From the NCBI RefSeq assembly GCF_900188315.1, contig NZ_LT897781.1:3872137-3936136 (forward strand): DNA of 64,000 nucleotides, read 5' to 3'. The position numbers were made by a program, and so were the translations under genes. Shown one piece after another: positions 1 to 10,258 of this stretch. This DNA is from Marinobacter sp. es.042. Its GTDB lineage: Bacteria; Pseudomonadota; Gammaproteobacteria; Pseudomonadales; Oleiphilaceae. The notes beneath the pieces were generated by a model. The model was not told the origin of the DNA. It saw only the letters and a program-made list of their open reading frames with translations, and searched no databases. The first letter of the stretch is position 1; every line of letters starts with the position of its first letter.

Positions 1-1761
1 TCCAGCAAGAATCAGGACCCGGATATTGCGGCGATGCTGGCGGCCTCTGCCGCTCTTTCCATCTCCGGTATTCCGTTCGATGGCCCTATCGGTGCGTCCC
101 GCGTGGGCTACACCAACGAGCGCGGTTACTTCCTGAACCCGACGTTTGAAGAACTGCAGACCTCCCTGCTGGATATGGTCGTTGCCGGTACTGAAGATGC
201 GGTTCTGATGGTGGAATCCGAGGCGAAAGGCCTGAGCGAAGACCAGATGCTGGGCGGTGTTCTTTACGCTCATCAGGAAATGCAGGTGGCCGTAGCGGCT
301 ATCAAGGAATTCGCAGCTGAAATCGGCAAGCCCCGTTGGGACTGGCAGCCGGCGGTCGAGAACACCGAGCTGCTCAATGCCATCAAGGCAGATTTTGCCG
401 GTGCTATCGAGGAAGCCTATGGCATCCGCGACAAGATGGCCCGCTACGAGCGTCTGGGCGAAGTAAAAGCCGCAGCTGTCGAGAAGCTGGCCGGTGAAGA
501 GGAAGGCCAGCCGTCCGAAGACGAGGTCAAGAAGTACTTCGGCAAGATCGAGAAGAGCGTGGTTCGCCAGCAGGTTATTGATGGCAAACCCAGGATTGAT
601 GGTCGTGACAACAAGACTGTTCGTCCGATCGAAATCGAAGTTGGCGTTCTGCCCAGCGTTCACGGTTCCGCTCTGTTTACCCGTGGCGAGACCCAGGCCA
701 TCGTGACCACCACTCTGGGTACGTCCCGTGATGTGCAGATCATTGATGCCCTGGAAGGCGAGCGCAAGGATCCGTTCCTGTTCCACTACAACTTCCCTCC
801 GTACTCCGTGGGCGAAGCTGGTCGTGTGGGCACACCGGGTCGCCGTGAGGTTGGTCATGGTCGTCTGGCCAAGCGTGGTGTTCTGGCGGTTATGCCGACC
901 CTCGAAGAATTCCCGTACGCCATCCGTGCGGTTTCCGAGATCACCGAGTCCAACGGTTCCAGCTCCATGGCTTCTGTCTGTGGTTCCAGCCTGGCGCTGA
1001 TGGATGCGGGTGTGCCCATCAAGGCACCGGTTGCCGGTATTGCCATGGGTCTGGTCAAGGAAGGCGACAAGTTCGCGGTTCTGACCGACATCCTGGGCGA
1101 CGAGGATCACCTGGGTGACATGGACTTCAAGGTTGCCGGTACCCAGGAGGGCGTGACCGCCCTGCAGATGGATATCAAGATCAACGGCATCACGGACGAG
1201 ATCATGGAACTTGCTCTCGAACAGGCCCACGCAGCGCGTCTGCACATTCTGGGCGAGATGAACAAGGTGATCTCCACCCCCCGTGCCGAGCTGTCTGCCC
1301 GTGCGCCGAGCATCACCACCATCAAGATCAATCCGGAGAAGATCCGCGACGTTATCGGTAAGGGCGGTTCTGTGATCCGTTCCATCTGTGACGAGACCGG
1401 CGCTTCCATCGATCTGGATGATGACGGCAATGTGAAGATTTACGCGGATAATCAGGAAGCTGCCCAGGCGGCGGTGAACCGGGTTAAAGAAATCACCGCT
1501 GAGATTGAAGTGGGTGCTATCTACAAGGGCCGCGTAGAGCGCATTGTGGACTTCGGTGCCTTCGTTAACATCCTGCCTGGCAAGGATGGTCTGGTGCACA
1601 TTTCCCAGATCTCTGATCGCCGCATCGAGAACGTGACTGACGAGCTGAGCGAAGGTCAGGAAGTTCTGGTGAAGGTGCTGGATGTGGACAACCGTGGTCG
1701 CGTTAAGCTGTCCATGAAGGAAATCAAGGAAGGCGATCAGCCGACCGATTTCTCTGCCTGA
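1..1761 (+). CDS. pnp: Polyribonucleotide nucleotidyltransferase (PNPase), 5' truncated
   Basis: The open frame runs in from the left edge and ends at a TGA, giving 586 codons of a family normally about 700 long, so roughly 115 N-terminal residues are outside. What is visible is the end of the first RNase PH-like domain, the helical linker, the second RNase PH domain (DNA about 600-1260, with FFR-independent phosphorolytic features such as [10 protein letters not shown]), a KH domain at about 1320-1480 (IRDVIGKGG is the GxxG loop) and an S1 RNA-binding domain at about 1510-1720 ([18 protein letters not shown]). PNPase degrades RNA 3' to 5' by phosphorolysis and joins the RNA degradosome. The reading frame is intact. 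Identification is very secure; rpsO normally precedes pnp and would lie off the window. Confidence 0.97.
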   Translation, partial: SSKNQDPDIAAMLAASAALSISGIPFDGPIGASRVGYTNERGYFLNPTFEELQTSLLDMVVAGTEDAVLMVESEAKGLSEDQMLGGVLYAHQEMQVAVAAIKEFAAEIGKPRWDWQPAVENTELLNAIKADFAGAIEEAYGIRDKMARYERLGEVKAAAVEKLAGEEEGQPSEDEVKKYFGKIEKSVVRQQVIDGKPRIDGRDNKTVRPIEIEVGVLPSVHGSALFTRGETQAIVTTTLGTSRDVQIIDALEGERKDPFLFHYNFPPYSVGEAGRVGTPGRREVGHGRLAKRGVLAVMPTLEEFPYAIRAVSEITESNGSSSMASVCGSSLALMDAGVPIKAPVAGIAMGLVKEGDKFAVLTDILGDEDHLGDMDFKVAGTQEGVTALQMDIKINGITDEIMELALEQAHAARLHILGEMNKVISTPRAELSARAPSITTIKINPEKIRDVIGKGGSVIRSICDETGASIDLDDDGNVKIYADNQEAAQAAVNRVKEITAEIEVGAIYKGRVERIVDFGAFVNILPGKDGLVHISQISDRRIENVTDELSEGQEVLVKVLDVDNRGRVKLSMKEIKEGDQPTDFSA

Positions 1762-1778
1762 TCGTTTTCGGGCTTGAT

Positions 1779-1815
1779 AAAAACCCGCCTTTCCTCTGGA
1801 TTGGCGGGTTTTTTA
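1779..1815. terminator. Rho-independent terminator after pnp
   Basis: Perfect 9-bp stem aaacccgcc/ggcgggttt (1781-1789 with 1803-1811) followed by a T run on the plus strand and preceded by an A run. It can therefore serve both pnp and the convergent minus-strand hydrolase, whose stop lies at its edge. Confidence 0.9.
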
Positions 1816-2685
1816 TTGCGACATAAACCGAATCATTTCCTTCCGGTACCCCGGGATAACAAACGTCGCCCCGTGAGGCGTATCCGTCTGCAAGAACTCT
1901 TTGGGCTCCTGTGCTGCCTCAAACAGCGCCTCTCCATGATGAAAGGGAATAATCCCGTCTCGAACGCTGTGGATTACCATCACCGACACCGGACTGATCC
2001 TGGGAATATGATCCACACCTTCGTAGTCGTCGGGTATGGTCCAGCTTAGCGGGATCTGCAACGGCCAGGTAAGCCAGAACCCACCTAATTTCTCCCGGGC
2101 GATCTTGCGAAAGCCAGAGAAGGTACCGTCCAGGATGACACCGTCCAGCCGGGGCTGTTCCTCCCTCTGGGTCCACTCACTGGCCAGCGCAATAGCCAGG
2201 CCCCCGCCGAGGCTCTGGCCCAGAATGTATAGAGGACGGTCGGTCACGTCCGGTTTTTGGGCCAGCCAACGCAGGCCGGTTTCCACGTCGTGCAGCGCGC
2301 CTTCGATGTCCGGGTCGCCAGTGGATTTGCCGTAACCCCGGTAGTCGATGGTGAAAACGTTGTAGCCTCTCTCGGGCAGCCACGCTACGTTGAGGATGTG
2401 GCTGCTGACGTTCTGGGCGTTGCCATGCAGGAAATAGACTGTGCCCCTGGCGTTGTTCTCAGGGGCTTCTGCGGGCAGCCACCAGCCATGGAGGGTTTCG
2501 CCGTCGGCTGTGTCGAGGTAGATGTCTTCGTATTCGAGGTTCAGTCGGTCCGGGGTGATGTAAGTCACCCGATCCGGGTAGAAGAAGACGCTGCTGCAAC
2601 CGGATAGCAGCAGAAGCGCAACCAGAAGCCCGCTTAGCCGGGCCGTGGTGGCGGTCAGAAATACGCATGGATTCCGGCGTGCCAT
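1813..2685 (-). CDS. Alpha/beta hydrolase lipoprotein
   Basis: 290 residues. A hydrophobic N-terminal segment ends in the lipobox LLLSGC (Cys30), so the protein is predicted to be lipid-anchored in the cell envelope. The alpha/beta hydrolase fold is shown by FLHGNAQ (oxyanion region, near residue 86), the nucleophile elbow GQSLGG (Ser158), an acid at HSVRDG (Asp243) and His271 in TPHGA, the expected order of a Ser-Asp-His triad. The DYRGYGKS motif is typical of BEM46/ABHD13-like hydrolases. The substrate cannot be inferred. The start overlaps the end of the upstream minus-strand gene by 31 bases, suggesting translational coupling. Confidence 0.85.
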   Translation of the reverse strand: MARRNPCVFLTATTARLSGLLVALLLLSGCSSVFFYPDRVTYITPDRLNLEYEDIYLDTADGETLHGWWLPAEAPENNARGTVYFLHGNAQNVSSHILNVAWLPERGYNVFTIDYRGYGKSTGDPDIEGALHDVETGLRWLAQKPDVTDRPLYILGQSLGGGLAIALASEWTQREEQPRLDGVILDGTFSGFRKIAREKLGGFWLTWPLQIPLSWTIPDDYEGVDHIPRISPVSVMVIHSVRDGIIPFHHGEALFEAAQEPKEFLQTDTPHGATFVIPGYRKEMIRFMSQ

Positions 2686-4535
2686 AGGCTTTGATACCTG
2701 TCGTAGTGGTCTTCCCGGGTGAACTCGGCAAACAGACTGAACTCGCGGCCGATGTGCCAGTTGGCTTTGGCGTAAAGCTGATCCTGGCGGTGTTGGCTGC
2801 TAACGATCCAGGCCTTGGTTTTGGCACCGGCAAGCAGGCTGAATTGATTGTTCTGGTGCAGCAGGCCGATGTCGGCGCCCGGTGCAGCATCGTAGCCTCG
2901 GCGCAGGTCGTCGTCTATTTCCAGGTCGGCGGTGGCGATGGCAAAGGCCTGGGTCTGGTTGCCAAGGCGCCAGCTGCCCCCAGCTCCGCCCTCAAGATAG
3001 GGCGTCAGGACCCGGTCGTTGCCAGTATCCGTGCGGCGGCCACCAAAACCTACCTGCCAGGACAGTGGCGAGAAAAAGGCGTTCCGCGGGCTCAGAGAGC
3101 GGATTTCCACGCCGGTAAGCTGTTCCAGTTGAAGTTCGTCGTTGTCGGTATACAGGCGCGCGTCGAGTCGGAGAAACTGCAGCTGGGCACCGGTACGGTA
3201 GCCAGCCGGTGGGTCCAGCACATCGTGGTAGGCCGGGCGCAGGGTCAATTGGGTGAATTCCCTGTGTGCCTGCTGGCCTGCTCCGAGGCTCAGGCGGAAG
3301 GTATCGTGGCCCTGATCATCCCTAACTACCGGTTCGGGTGGTTCCTCGGGCGGGGCGACGTCGCTGATCTGGCTGCGCTCTCTCAACAGGTCATGGGAGA
3401 GCGGTGCGGCGATTTCACGGGGCCAGCCGTCGGCCTCGCTCTTGTATCGAACATAATCGTAGGTGGCGTCCAGAACATGTGCTCGTTGCTCGGCTGGCAG
3501 TGAATTCACTTCGCTACCATCAGCGGCTACATATCCGTTGGCGACCGCTGCCGCAAGGGTCTGTTGATCGTCGGGCAGGGTAGAGAGACTGTAGGCCACC
3601 GACGTGGCAGCCGAGGGCCGGTAATAAACGTCGCTCACCAGGTCCTTGTCTACCACCCAGCGAACCGTGTCCGACGGTATGGCGTGAGTGCTTACTTCTC
3701 CCAGGAGGTCCGTTCCCGGACGGGCAATGTCTATCAGCGCCAACAGGCGATAGGCACAGTTCTCGTCGAAGAAGTAGTAATCGAAATTCCGGTCCCTGAT
3801 CTCCCAGGCATGGGCGATCATCAGGTCCACTTCATCCTGGGTGAGGTTCAGTTTGTACTCCCACAGGTCACGATGTTCGATGTCGGAGTAAAGCCGGATT
3901 TTCTCGTAGTACGGCTGGACCGTAGTGATGCCGGGATAGCCGCCGAAAATGCCCTTGTACGCGAACAGCAGTTCACTGTCGTGGGCGGCGGCATCAGCGG
4001 CATAGGAGATTGTGTTGGCCAGCAGCAGGTTGGTTTCGTCGTCATCCTGGGGTGGGTCCAGGCGCAGAAACGTGTGGCCGAACATGGAAGACGGGCTGTT
4101 GAGGTAAGAGGCGGCAAACACCAGGGTCACCGTCTCGGTGTTCAATGTTTCCGACCATTCCTGGAAGCCGGGACACTCGATTTCCGGTAGCGACAGATCA
4201 AGTTGCTGACTGAGCCAGGTTGCCCGTGCCGGGAAGCGGCAGAGGGCGTGGTCGTTGCCTTCCCCGTCTTTCTGGATAGCATCCAGGGTGGCCTTGAGCT
4301 CCGCCCGGGGGGAGTGCTTGCCATTATCGCTCAGAAAAAAGGCCGGATCGTCGGCCTGGCTGGTATATCCGCTACCAAACCTGTCGGGTTGATAATGAAT
4401 GAGTGTGAGCCAGGCAGGGTCGAGATGGAGCTCGGTTGCGTGTTCAGGCGAATTGGCCTGGGTCGGCAGGCTGACTGCAAGCCAGATCAGGGCTGGCCCA
4501 ATGCGAAGCATGTTGCCCATGGGTTGGTGCTGCAT
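2655..4535 (-). CDS. DUF4105/Lnb-type N-terminal domain protein with beta-rich C-terminus
   Basis: 626 residues with a signal peptide (cleavage near residue 28). An alternative start is Met9. The N-terminal half resembles the DUF4105 family, whose Bacteroides member Lnb is a lipoprotein N-acyltransferase. The conserved pair is His154 in SMFGHTFLR and Cys260 in DENCAYRLL, a plausible thiol active site. Residues from about 400 on are rich in alternating aromatic/polar strands and end in Phe (HAGIHAYF), as in outer-membrane beta-barrel or porin-like domains. It is overlapped by the downstream lipoprotein hydrolase gene. Acylation activity is only an analogy: gammaproteobacteria normally use Lnt. 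The family call is good, the function uncertain. Confidence 0.75.
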   Translation of the reverse strand: MQHQPMGNMLRIGPALIWLAVSLPTQANSPEHATELHLDPAWLTLIHYQPDRFGSGYTSQADDPAFFLSDNGKHSPRAELKATLDAIQKDGEGNDHALCRFPARATWLSQQLDLSLPEIECPGFQEWSETLNTETVTLVFAASYLNSPSSMFGHTFLRLDPPQDDDETNLLLANTISYAADAAAHDSELLFAYKGIFGGYPGITTVQPYYEKIRLYSDIEHRDLWEYKLNLTQDEVDLMIAHAWEIRDRNFDYYFFDENCAYRLLALIDIARPGTDLLGEVSTHAIPSDTVRWVVDKDLVSDVYYRPSAATSVAYSLSTLPDDQQTLAAAVANGYVAADGSEVNSLPAEQRAHVLDATYDYVRYKSEADGWPREIAAPLSHDLLRERSQISDVAPPEEPPEPVVRDDQGHDTFRLSLGAGQQAHREFTQLTLRPAYHDVLDPPAGYRTGAQLQFLRLDARLYTDNDELQLEQLTGVEIRSLSPRNAFFSPLSWQVGFGGRRTDTGNDRVLTPYLEGGAGGSWRLGNQTQAFAIATADLEIDDDLRRGYDAAPGADIGLLHQNNQFSLLAGAKTKAWIVSSQHRQDQLYAKANWHIGREFSLFAEFTREDHYDRYQSLWHAGIHAYF

Positions 4536-4609
4536 CCGGGGTTGAACAGGGTAGAGAATGGAACGATGCGCCGTCCCTGGCGCATGAGAGTCCCTTCAAG
4601 GAGCCTGGA

Positions 4610-5074
4610 TCAGGCTGCTACGTATTTGCTGAGTGACTCGTTTTGCTCCAGCAGCGCGACGATGGCGTCCACGGCTTCACCGGAGGTGGTGTCAGAGTTC
4701 GGGAAAATGGTAGCAAAGTTGTCCTGCAGCACTTTGCGGAAGGCGTCGCGGTCAGCTTCGTCGACGCCCAGAAGCACAGCCAGGGTGTCCAGGTTCTCAC
4801 CGGAACCGCGAGACATATCCCGCGCAACCTTGTCGATGTTGCTGTCCATATACATTGCCATGGACTGAACAGACTGGTTGGTCTGGCAGCCAAGGGTGCC
4901 TGTGGTCATACCAAAGGTCTGGTTACCAAAGGTACCGTTGGTGGTTGCAGCCAGTACGTGGGGGGCAATGCCGGACTGTCCTTTCCAGATCATGGCACCG
5001 ACGCCACAGCCCGGTTGGGCAAAGGCCATAGAAGAGGCACCAAGAAGAATTGCACCTGCGATCAGTTTTTTCAT
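4610..5074 (-). CDS. DUF3015-type exported protein
   Basis: 154 residues from the ATG at 5074, chosen because GGAAGGAG lies just upstream and the signal peptide MKKLIAGAILLGASSMAFA begins there; an upstream in-frame start would add 15 unlikely residues. The mature protein begins QPGCGVGAMIWKG, the Cys-Gly-rich opening seen in DUF3015 proteins, and has a second Cys at LGCQTNQS. It is predicted to be periplasmic or outer-membrane associated. No enzymatic motif is visible and no function is known to me. It sits alone between the Lnb-like gene and the liv operon. Confidence 0.75.
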   Translation of the reverse strand: MKKLIAGAILLGASSMAFAQPGCGVGAMIWKGQSGIAPHVLAATTNGTFGNQTFGMTTGTLGCQTNQSVQSMAMYMDSNIDKVARDMSRGSGENLDTLAVLLGVDEADRDAFRKVLQDNFATIFPNSDTTSGEAVDAIVALLEQNESLSKYVAA

Positions 5075-5258
5075 TATCCACTCCTTCCTGTGGTTTAAAG
5101 CTGTCGTCGCAATACACAATGCTGCCCCTGACGTGGAGCAGCATTGCGAAAACGGCCCTGACTGGTCTTGTGGAGACAGGTTGACCGTTGGTGTGAGTAT
5201 AGTTGAAATCCAACCAACGCAAGTTTAAAGATTGGTGAGTATTTGATTTAGTCCAAAA

Positions 5259-5296
5259 AAAAGCCGGAGCACGTTGCCATGCTCCGGCTTTTTGTT
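5259..5296 (-). terminator. Terminator downstream of livF
   Basis: Stem aagccggagca/tgctccggctt (5261-5271 with 5280-5290) with an A run on its left, which is a U run in minus-strand RNA, and T run on its right. It closes the livKHMGF operon. Confidence 0.9.
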
Positions 5297-5315
5297 CTCA
5301 GACAAGGATCCCGGG

Positions 5316-6017
5316 TCAGCCGCCCAGGTAAGCGTTCTGGACGTCCGGATTGTTCAGCAGATTCTTGCCCGTGTCGTGCAGGCGAATCTTTCCGGTTTCC
5401 AGCACGTAGCCCCGGTCTGCCAGGTTCAGAGCCTGATGGGCGTTCTGCTCGACGAGGAAAACCGTAATGCCTTCCTCGCGAAGCTGGCCGATGATCTCGA
5501 AGATCTGCTTGATGATCAGCGGTGCCAGGCCCAGTGATGGTTCATCGAGGATGATCATCTCTGGTCTGCTCATCAGGGCCCGCCCGATAGCCAGCATTTG
5601 CTGCTCGCCCCCGGACATGGTGCCGGCGCGCTGATGTTCACGTTCTTTGAGGCGCGGGAAGAGCTCGTAGACGTGCTCCTGGCTCTTGCGGATTTCGGCC
5701 TTGGTGTTGAAGAAACCACCCATATGGAGGTTTTCCTCCACGGTCAGGCCCGAGAACACCCGACGCCCCTCCGGAACAATGGCGATGCCGGAGCGCATGA
5801 TCTGCGCCGTGGATTCGTTGGTGATTTCCCTGCCCTCAAGGAAAATGCGTCCTGAACTGGCCCGGGGGTTACCGCAGACGGTCATCAGCAGCGTGGTCTT
5901 GCCGGCGCCGTTGGCGCCGATCAGCGAGACGATCTCACCCTTTTTGACTTCGACAGACACCCCGTGCAAGGCCTCGATCTTGCCGTAGTGGGTATGGACA
6001 TCTTCTAGTACTAGCAT
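5316..6017 (-). CDS. livF: Branched-chain amino acid ABC transporter ATPase LivF
   Basis: 233 residues, the usual LivF length. It has Walker A GANGAGKTT, ABC signature MSGGEQQMLAIGRAL, Walker B IILDEPSLGLAP and the switch His in VEQNAHQAL. It is the second cytoplasmic ATPase of the high-affinity leucine/isoleucine/valine importer and ends the operon. The gap to livG is 9 bases. Substrate range beyond branched-chain or other aliphatic amino acids cannot be read from sequence. Confidence 0.95.
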   Translation of the reverse strand: MLVLEDVHTHYGKIEALHGVSVEVKKGEIVSLIGANGAGKTTLLMTVCGNPRASSGRIFLEGREITNESTAQIMRSGIAIVPEGRRVFSGLTVEENLHMGGFFNTKAEIRKSQEHVYELFPRLKEREHQRAGTMSGGEQQMLAIGRALMSRPEMIILDEPSLGLAPLIIKQIFEIIGQLREEGITVFLVEQNAHQALNLADRGYVLETGKIRLHDTGKNLLNNPDVQNAYLGG

Positions 6018-6026
6018 GTGTTTACC

Positions 6027-6782
6027 TCAGGCCTCGCCCAGATAGGCTTTGATCACGTCGTCGTTCTGGCGGATTTCTTCCGGTGTGCCACTGGCCAGGG
6101 GGCGGCCCTGGTTGATGACGTTGATGCGGTCCGAAATATCCATTACCAGGCTCATGTCGTGCTCAATCAGCACTACGGAAACGTTGTAGTCCTCTTTCAG
6201 GCTGATGATCAGCTGGTTGAGTTCCTTGGTTTCCGCCGGGTTGAGGCCGGCTGCCGGCTCGTCGAGCATCAGCAGCTTGGGCTCGGTGACCATGCAACGC
6301 GCAATTTCCAGGCGGCGTTGCTGGCCGTAGGCCAGGTTGCCCGCTTCCCGGTTGGCCAGATCCAGCAGGCCTACCCGGTCCAGCCAGTAGGCGGCCCGGT
6401 CCAGGGATTTCTGCTCTTTCTTCCGGTAACTGGGTGTCTGGATGAGGCCGGAAATCAGGTTGGTGTTCAGGTGGCGATGTTGTGCCACCAGCAGGTTTTC
6501 CACCACCGTCATCTGGCTGAACAGCCGGACATGCTGGAAGGTGCGAACCATCCCCAGACGGGAGATCTTGTAGTCAGGCTTGCCCTGTACTTCCTTGCCC
6601 TCGAACAGGATCTTGCCGCCCGTGGGCTTGTAAAAACCGCTCATGCAGTTGAATACGGTGGTTTTTCCAGCCCCGTTGGGGCCGATGATGGACACAATCT
6701 CGTGTTCCTGAACGTCCAGAGACACTTCGTCTACAGCGAGCAGGCCGCCAAAGCGCATGGACAGATTCTGTACTTCAAGCAT
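6027..6782 (-). CDS. livG: Branched-chain amino acid ABC transporter ATPase LivG
   Basis: 251 residues. Walker A is GPNGAGKTT, the signature region is LAYGQQRRLEIARC (LivG-type YGQQR instead of SGGQ), Walker B is LLMLDEPAAGLNP and the switch His is in LIEHDMSLV. LivG pairs with LivF to drive import. It lies 6 bases after livM in the same transcript. Confidence 0.95.
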   Translation of the reverse strand: MLEVQNLSMRFGGLLAVDEVSLDVQEHEIVSIIGPNGAGKTTVFNCMSGFYKPTGGKILFEGKEVQGKPDYKISRLGMVRTFQHVRLFSQMTVVENLLVAQHRHLNTNLISGLIQTPSYRKKEQKSLDRAAYWLDRVGLLDLANREAGNLAYGQQRRLEIARCMVTEPKLLMLDEPAAGLNPAETKELNQLIISLKEDYNVSVVLIEHDMSLVMDISDRINVINQGRPLASGTPEEIRQNDDVIKAYLGEA

Positions 6783-6788
6783 CGTCTG

Positions 6789-8060
6789 TCACTCCTGCCT
6801 TTTCAGTTCAATATGAATGCGGCGCATGGGCATCAGACCCTGCGGACGCCAGACCATCATCAGCACCATGGCGGCACCGAAGATCAGCATGCGGTACTCG
6901 GAGAACTCACGGGCCAGTTCCGGCAGGATGGTGACAGCGATTGCCGCCAGTACCACACCGATCTGGGAACCCATGCCGCCGAGAACCACGATCGCCAGGA
7001 TGATGGCAGACTCCAGGAAGACAAACGATTCCGGGCTGATGAAGCCCTGCTTGGAGGCGAACACAGTGCCGGCGAAACCGGCAAAGAAGGCGCCAATGGT
7101 AAACGCGGACAGCTTCACTGCGGTGCGGCTGAGACCCAGGGAGCGGGCAGCGATCTCGTCTTCCCGCAGTGCTTCCCAGGCCCGACCCACGGGCATCCGC
7201 ATGAATCGGCGGATCACGAGCGCGGTGAACACCGCCAGAACCAGGGCAATGAGGTACAGGAAGATGACCTTGTGCTCGCCGCTGTAGGCGATGCCGAAGG
7301 TTTCGTGGAACGAGGTGTTGCCCTCTTCCTTCACCCGGCGGCCGAATTCCATTCCGAACAGGGTTGGATCCGGGATGCCACCAATTCCGTTGGGGCCGCC
7401 AGTCAGCGTCGTCCAGTTATTCAGGAGTATCCGGATGATCTCGCCGAACCCGAGGGTTACGATGGCCAGATAATCCCCCCGCAACCGGAGTACCGGGAAG
7501 CCGAGCACCAAACCGAACAGGGCGGCAAGCAGAGCGCCAATAGGCAGGGCCAGCCAGAACGAAATGCCGGCGTACTGGGAGAGCAGGGCAAAGGTGTAGG
7601 CGCCTACGGCGTAGAACGCCACATAGCCCAGGTCCAGAAGCCCGGCCAGGCCCACCACCACGTTCAGGCCAAGGGCCAGCATGATGTAGATCAGCACCAG
7701 AGTCGCCAGATCCACCGCGCCGCGTGACACAAAGAACGGCCAGAACAGGGCCAGAACCACGATGCCGGTCAGCACCCAGGATTCAATCTTTGCCCGGCGG
7801 TTTTCCGCCATCGGCTCCTTGTTGGCTTGGGGCAAAGGATGGGGAATGCTCTTCAGACCCCCCATGATCTGTTCACGGAACATCTGGAACAGGAATACGA
7901 TCACCGCCGCGAGCAATACCATCACTATGGTGCTGGCATCGGCGCCGGTCAGGGTCACGTTGATGCCCTGGGCCTCAAGATTGAAACCAATGATCGGGTA
8001 GGAAATGATCAGTGTAATGAACGCGCAGAAGAGCGCGTGTCTGAAATTGTTAGCAGCCAT
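6789..8060 (-). CDS. livM: Branched-chain amino acid ABC permease LivM
   Basis: 423 residues, predominantly membrane segments. The core from about residue 110 carries the LivM hallmark [20 protein letters not shown] and the EAA-like cytoplasmic loop [18 protein letters not shown] that contacts the ATPases. The extra N-terminal membrane segments (residues 1-95) are typical of the longer proteobacterial LivM. Its ATG shares a base with the livH stop (TGATG), indicating translational coupling. Confidence 0.95.
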   Translation of the reverse strand: MAANNFRHALFCAFITLIISYPIIGFNLEAQGINVTLTGADASTIVMVLLAAVIVFLFQMFREQIMGGLKSIPHPLPQANKEPMAENRRAKIESWVLTGIVVLALFWPFFVSRGAVDLATLVLIYIMLALGLNVVVGLAGLLDLGYVAFYAVGAYTFALLSQYAGISFWLALPIGALLAALFGLVLGFPVLRLRGDYLAIVTLGFGEIIRILLNNWTTLTGGPNGIGGIPDPTLFGMEFGRRVKEEGNTSFHETFGIAYSGEHKVIFLYLIALVLAVFTALVIRRFMRMPVGRAWEALREDEIAARSLGLSRTAVKLSAFTIGAFFAGFAGTVFASKQGFISPESFVFLESAIILAIVVLGGMGSQIGVVLAAIAVTILPELAREFSEYRMLIFGAAMVLMMVWRPQGLMPMRRIHIELKRQE

Positions 8061-8983
8061 CAGATCTTCTCAACCTCCGGTTTGCCGAGCAGGCCGGTGG
8101 GTTTGAACAGCAGAATCAGGATCAGCAGGCTGAACGAGATCACATCCTTGTATTCACCGCTGAGGTAGCCGGAGGTCATGCTCTCCGCCACGCCCAGTAT
8201 CAGTCCGCCCAGCATCGCGCCGGGTATGCTGCCAATGCCGCCAAGTACCGCTGCGGTAAAGGCTTTCAAGCCGGCAATGAAGCCGAACAGAGGATCAACC
8301 GAACCGTAGTACATGCCCAGAAGCAGGCCGGCAACGGCTGCCAGTGCCGCACCAATCACAAAGGTTGCCGAGATGATCCGGTTGGTGTCGATGCCCAGCA
8401 GATTGGCCATACCCAGGTCCTGTGATACCGCCCGGCAGGCGCGGCCAGTCCGCGAACGGGATATAAACAGGGACAGGGCTGTCATACAGACCAGTGTGGT
8501 GATGAAGATGGTGATCTGCATATAGGATAGGGACATCTGGAAACCGTCACCGGAACCGAAGTTGAAGCCACCGTCAATCAGGGCCGGGAAACCAATGTTG
8601 CGGGATCCCTGTGCCAGGTGAACGTAGTTCTGCAGGAAGATGGACATGCCGATGGCGGAGATCAGCGGGATCAGGCGGTGACGCCCCCGCACGGGCCGGT
8701 AGGCCACCCGTTCCACTGCCCAGCCCATGGAGCTGGAGACGATCATGGCACAGAGCAGTGCTACGATCAGTATCAGTGGCAACCAGGCAACGCCAAGAGC
8801 GGCGAGGCCGGTAATGGCAATCAGCGCTGTGTAGGCACCGATCATATAGATTTCACCATGGGCAAAGTTGATCATGCCGATGATGCCGTAAACCATCGTG
8901 TAGCCGATGGCGATCAGGGCGTAAGTGCTCCCGATCGTCAGCCCGTTGATGAGCTGCTGTGAGAAATAAAGGAGGTCTTGCAT
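8060..8983 (-). CDS. livH: Branched-chain amino acid ABC permease LivH
   Basis: 307 residues when started at the ATG at 8983 ([10 protein letters not shown]), which agrees with family length and has a GGAG about 10 bases upstream; a longer in-frame start at 9022 would add 13 residues without homology. It shows the LivH signature [20 protein letters not shown] and the coupling loop [18 protein letters not shown]. It forms the inner-membrane channel with LivM. A stem-loop separates it from livK. Confidence 0.94.
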   Translation of the reverse strand: MQDLLYFSQQLINGLTIGSTYALIAIGYTMVYGIIGMINFAHGEIYMIGAYTALIAITGLAALGVAWLPLILIVALLCAMIVSSSMGWAVERVAYRPVRGRHRLIPLISAIGMSIFLQNYVHLAQGSRNIGFPALIDGGFNFGSGDGFQMSLSYMQITIFITTLVCMTALSLFISRSRTGRACRAVSQDLGMANLLGIDTNRIISATFVIGAALAAVAGLLLGMYYGSVDPLFGFIAGLKAFTAAVLGGIGSIPGAMLGGLILGVAESMTSGYLSGEYKDVISFSLLILILLFKPTGLLGKPEVEKI

Positions 8984-9075
8984 TGTTATGGGACTCCGAA
9001 AGCCTGCTCCCTCCGCTACCACACCTTGTGTCCGGGATATCCGGGCAGGAAGTGGGGGAGGATCAACAGGAGCCT

Positions 9076-9113
9076 AGAAAAACACCTTCTCCCGGATCGC
9101 GGTGAGAAGGTGC
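9076..9113 (-). terminator. Hairpin with U run between livK and livH (attenuating terminator)
   Basis: Perfect 9-bp stem caccttctc/gagaaggtg (9083-9091 with 9104-9112). In the minus-strand transcript it is followed by a run of U (plus-strand gaaaaa at 9076-9082). It lies just after the livK stop, inside the operon, so partial termination would give more binding protein than permease. Confidence 0.8.
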
Positions 9114-9145
9114 TCTCATGATTACCGTTTGTTAACGATTTTGGC

Positions 9146-10258
9146 TTAGTTTACCGGAGTTTTGCTTCCATCTGAATGCCATTCGTACACAACAAACTCG
9201 AACGACTTCATGTCGCCGGCCTTGTCGTATTCAACGGTGCCGATCGGAGTCTGGAAGCTGCCTTCGCGCAGCGCAGCGGCAACATCGAACGGATCGGTGG
9301 AACCCGCAGCTTCAATGCCTTCGGCGACCAACTGGACGGCGGTGTAGGAGGTCAGAACAAACGGACCGGACGGATCCTCACCCTTGTCTTCGAACGCTTT
9401 CACCAGCGCCTGGTTTTCGGCTTTCTGGTCGAATGCCGGCGGCAAGGTTACCAGGAGGCCTTCGGCGGCTTCGCCGGCGATGGTGTTGATGTCCTTGTTA
9501 CCGACGCCCTCAGGACCCATGAAACGGGCATCGAGGCCAGCGGAGCCAGCCTGGCGCAGGATCAGGCCCAGTTCCGGGTGGTAACCGCCGTAGTAGACGT
9601 AGTCCACATCGGCCTGCTTGAGCTTGGTGACCAGTGATGAGAAATCTTTGTCGCCGGCGGTGATGCCCTCGAACATGGCGATTTCAACGCCAGCGTCTTT
9701 CAGGGTGTCACGAACCGCAGTGGCAATACCTTCACCGTACTGCTGCTTGTCGTGAACAATAGCCACCCTCTCAGGGTTCTGGGAGGCGATGTAGTTGGCG
9801 GCAACCGGGCCTTGCATGCTGTCCAGGCCAATGGTGCGGAATACCAGTTCGTAGCCACGCTCGGTGATTTCCGGGCTGGTGGAAGCCGGCGTCACCATCA
9901 GGATGCCTTCATCTTCGTAGATGTCGGAAGCGGGCTGGGTAGAGCTGGAGCACAGGTGGCCGATAACGAAACGAACGCCATCGTTTACCATGCTGTTGGC
10001 AACCGTTACGGCCTGCTTCGGGTCACATACGTCGTCGTATTCAACGGCAACGAGCTCTTCGCCCATGACACCGCCATTGGCGTTGATCTGCTCGATCGCC
10101 ATGCGGGCGCCGGAGAATTGCATGTCACCGTACTGGGCAACGGGGCCAGTCATGGGGCCGGCGATACCGATCTGGATTTCTGCGGCGGCGTGGCCGGCGC
10201 CCATCAGGGCGACGGAAGTGCTAACAGCGGTTACGAGTTTTTTTACTGAAGTTCTCAT
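9146..10258 (-). CDS. livK: Branched-chain amino acid ABC substrate-binding protein LivK/BraC
   Basis: 370 residues with a signal peptide (cleavage after AGHAAA near residue 26). It begins EIQIGIAGPMTGPVAQYG, the Peripla_BP type I amino-acid-binding signature, and has the expected ligand-pocket segment HLCSSSTQPASDIYEDEG. It is a periplasmic receptor delivering ligand to LivHM and is the first gene of the operon. The hairpin downstream probably sets its expression above the membrane genes. Confidence 0.94.
   Translation of the reverse strand: MRTSVKKLVTAVSTSVALMGAGHAAAEIQIGIAGPMTGPVAQYGDMQFSGARMAIEQINANGGVMGEELVAVEYDDVCDPKQAVTVANSMVNDGVRFVIGHLCSSSTQPASDIYEDEGILMVTPASTSPEITERGYELVFRTIGLDSMQGPVAANYIASQNPERVAIVHDKQQYGEGIATAVRDTLKDAGVEIAMFEGITAGDKDFSSLVTKLKQADVDYVYYGGYHPELGLILRQAGSAGLDARFMGPEGVGNKDINTIAGEAAEGLLVTLPPAFDQKAENQALVKAFEDKGEDPSGPFVLTSYTAVQLVAEGIEAAGSTDPFDVAAALREGSFQTPIGTVEYDKAGDMKSFEFVVYEWHSDGSKTPVN

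Noticed and set aside
6018..7727. 569-codon open frame on the plus strand opposite livG/livM
   Set aside because: It is antisense to two unmistakable transporter genes, has a His/Gln-rich composition typical of the reverse frame of GC-rich genes, and no ribosome site.
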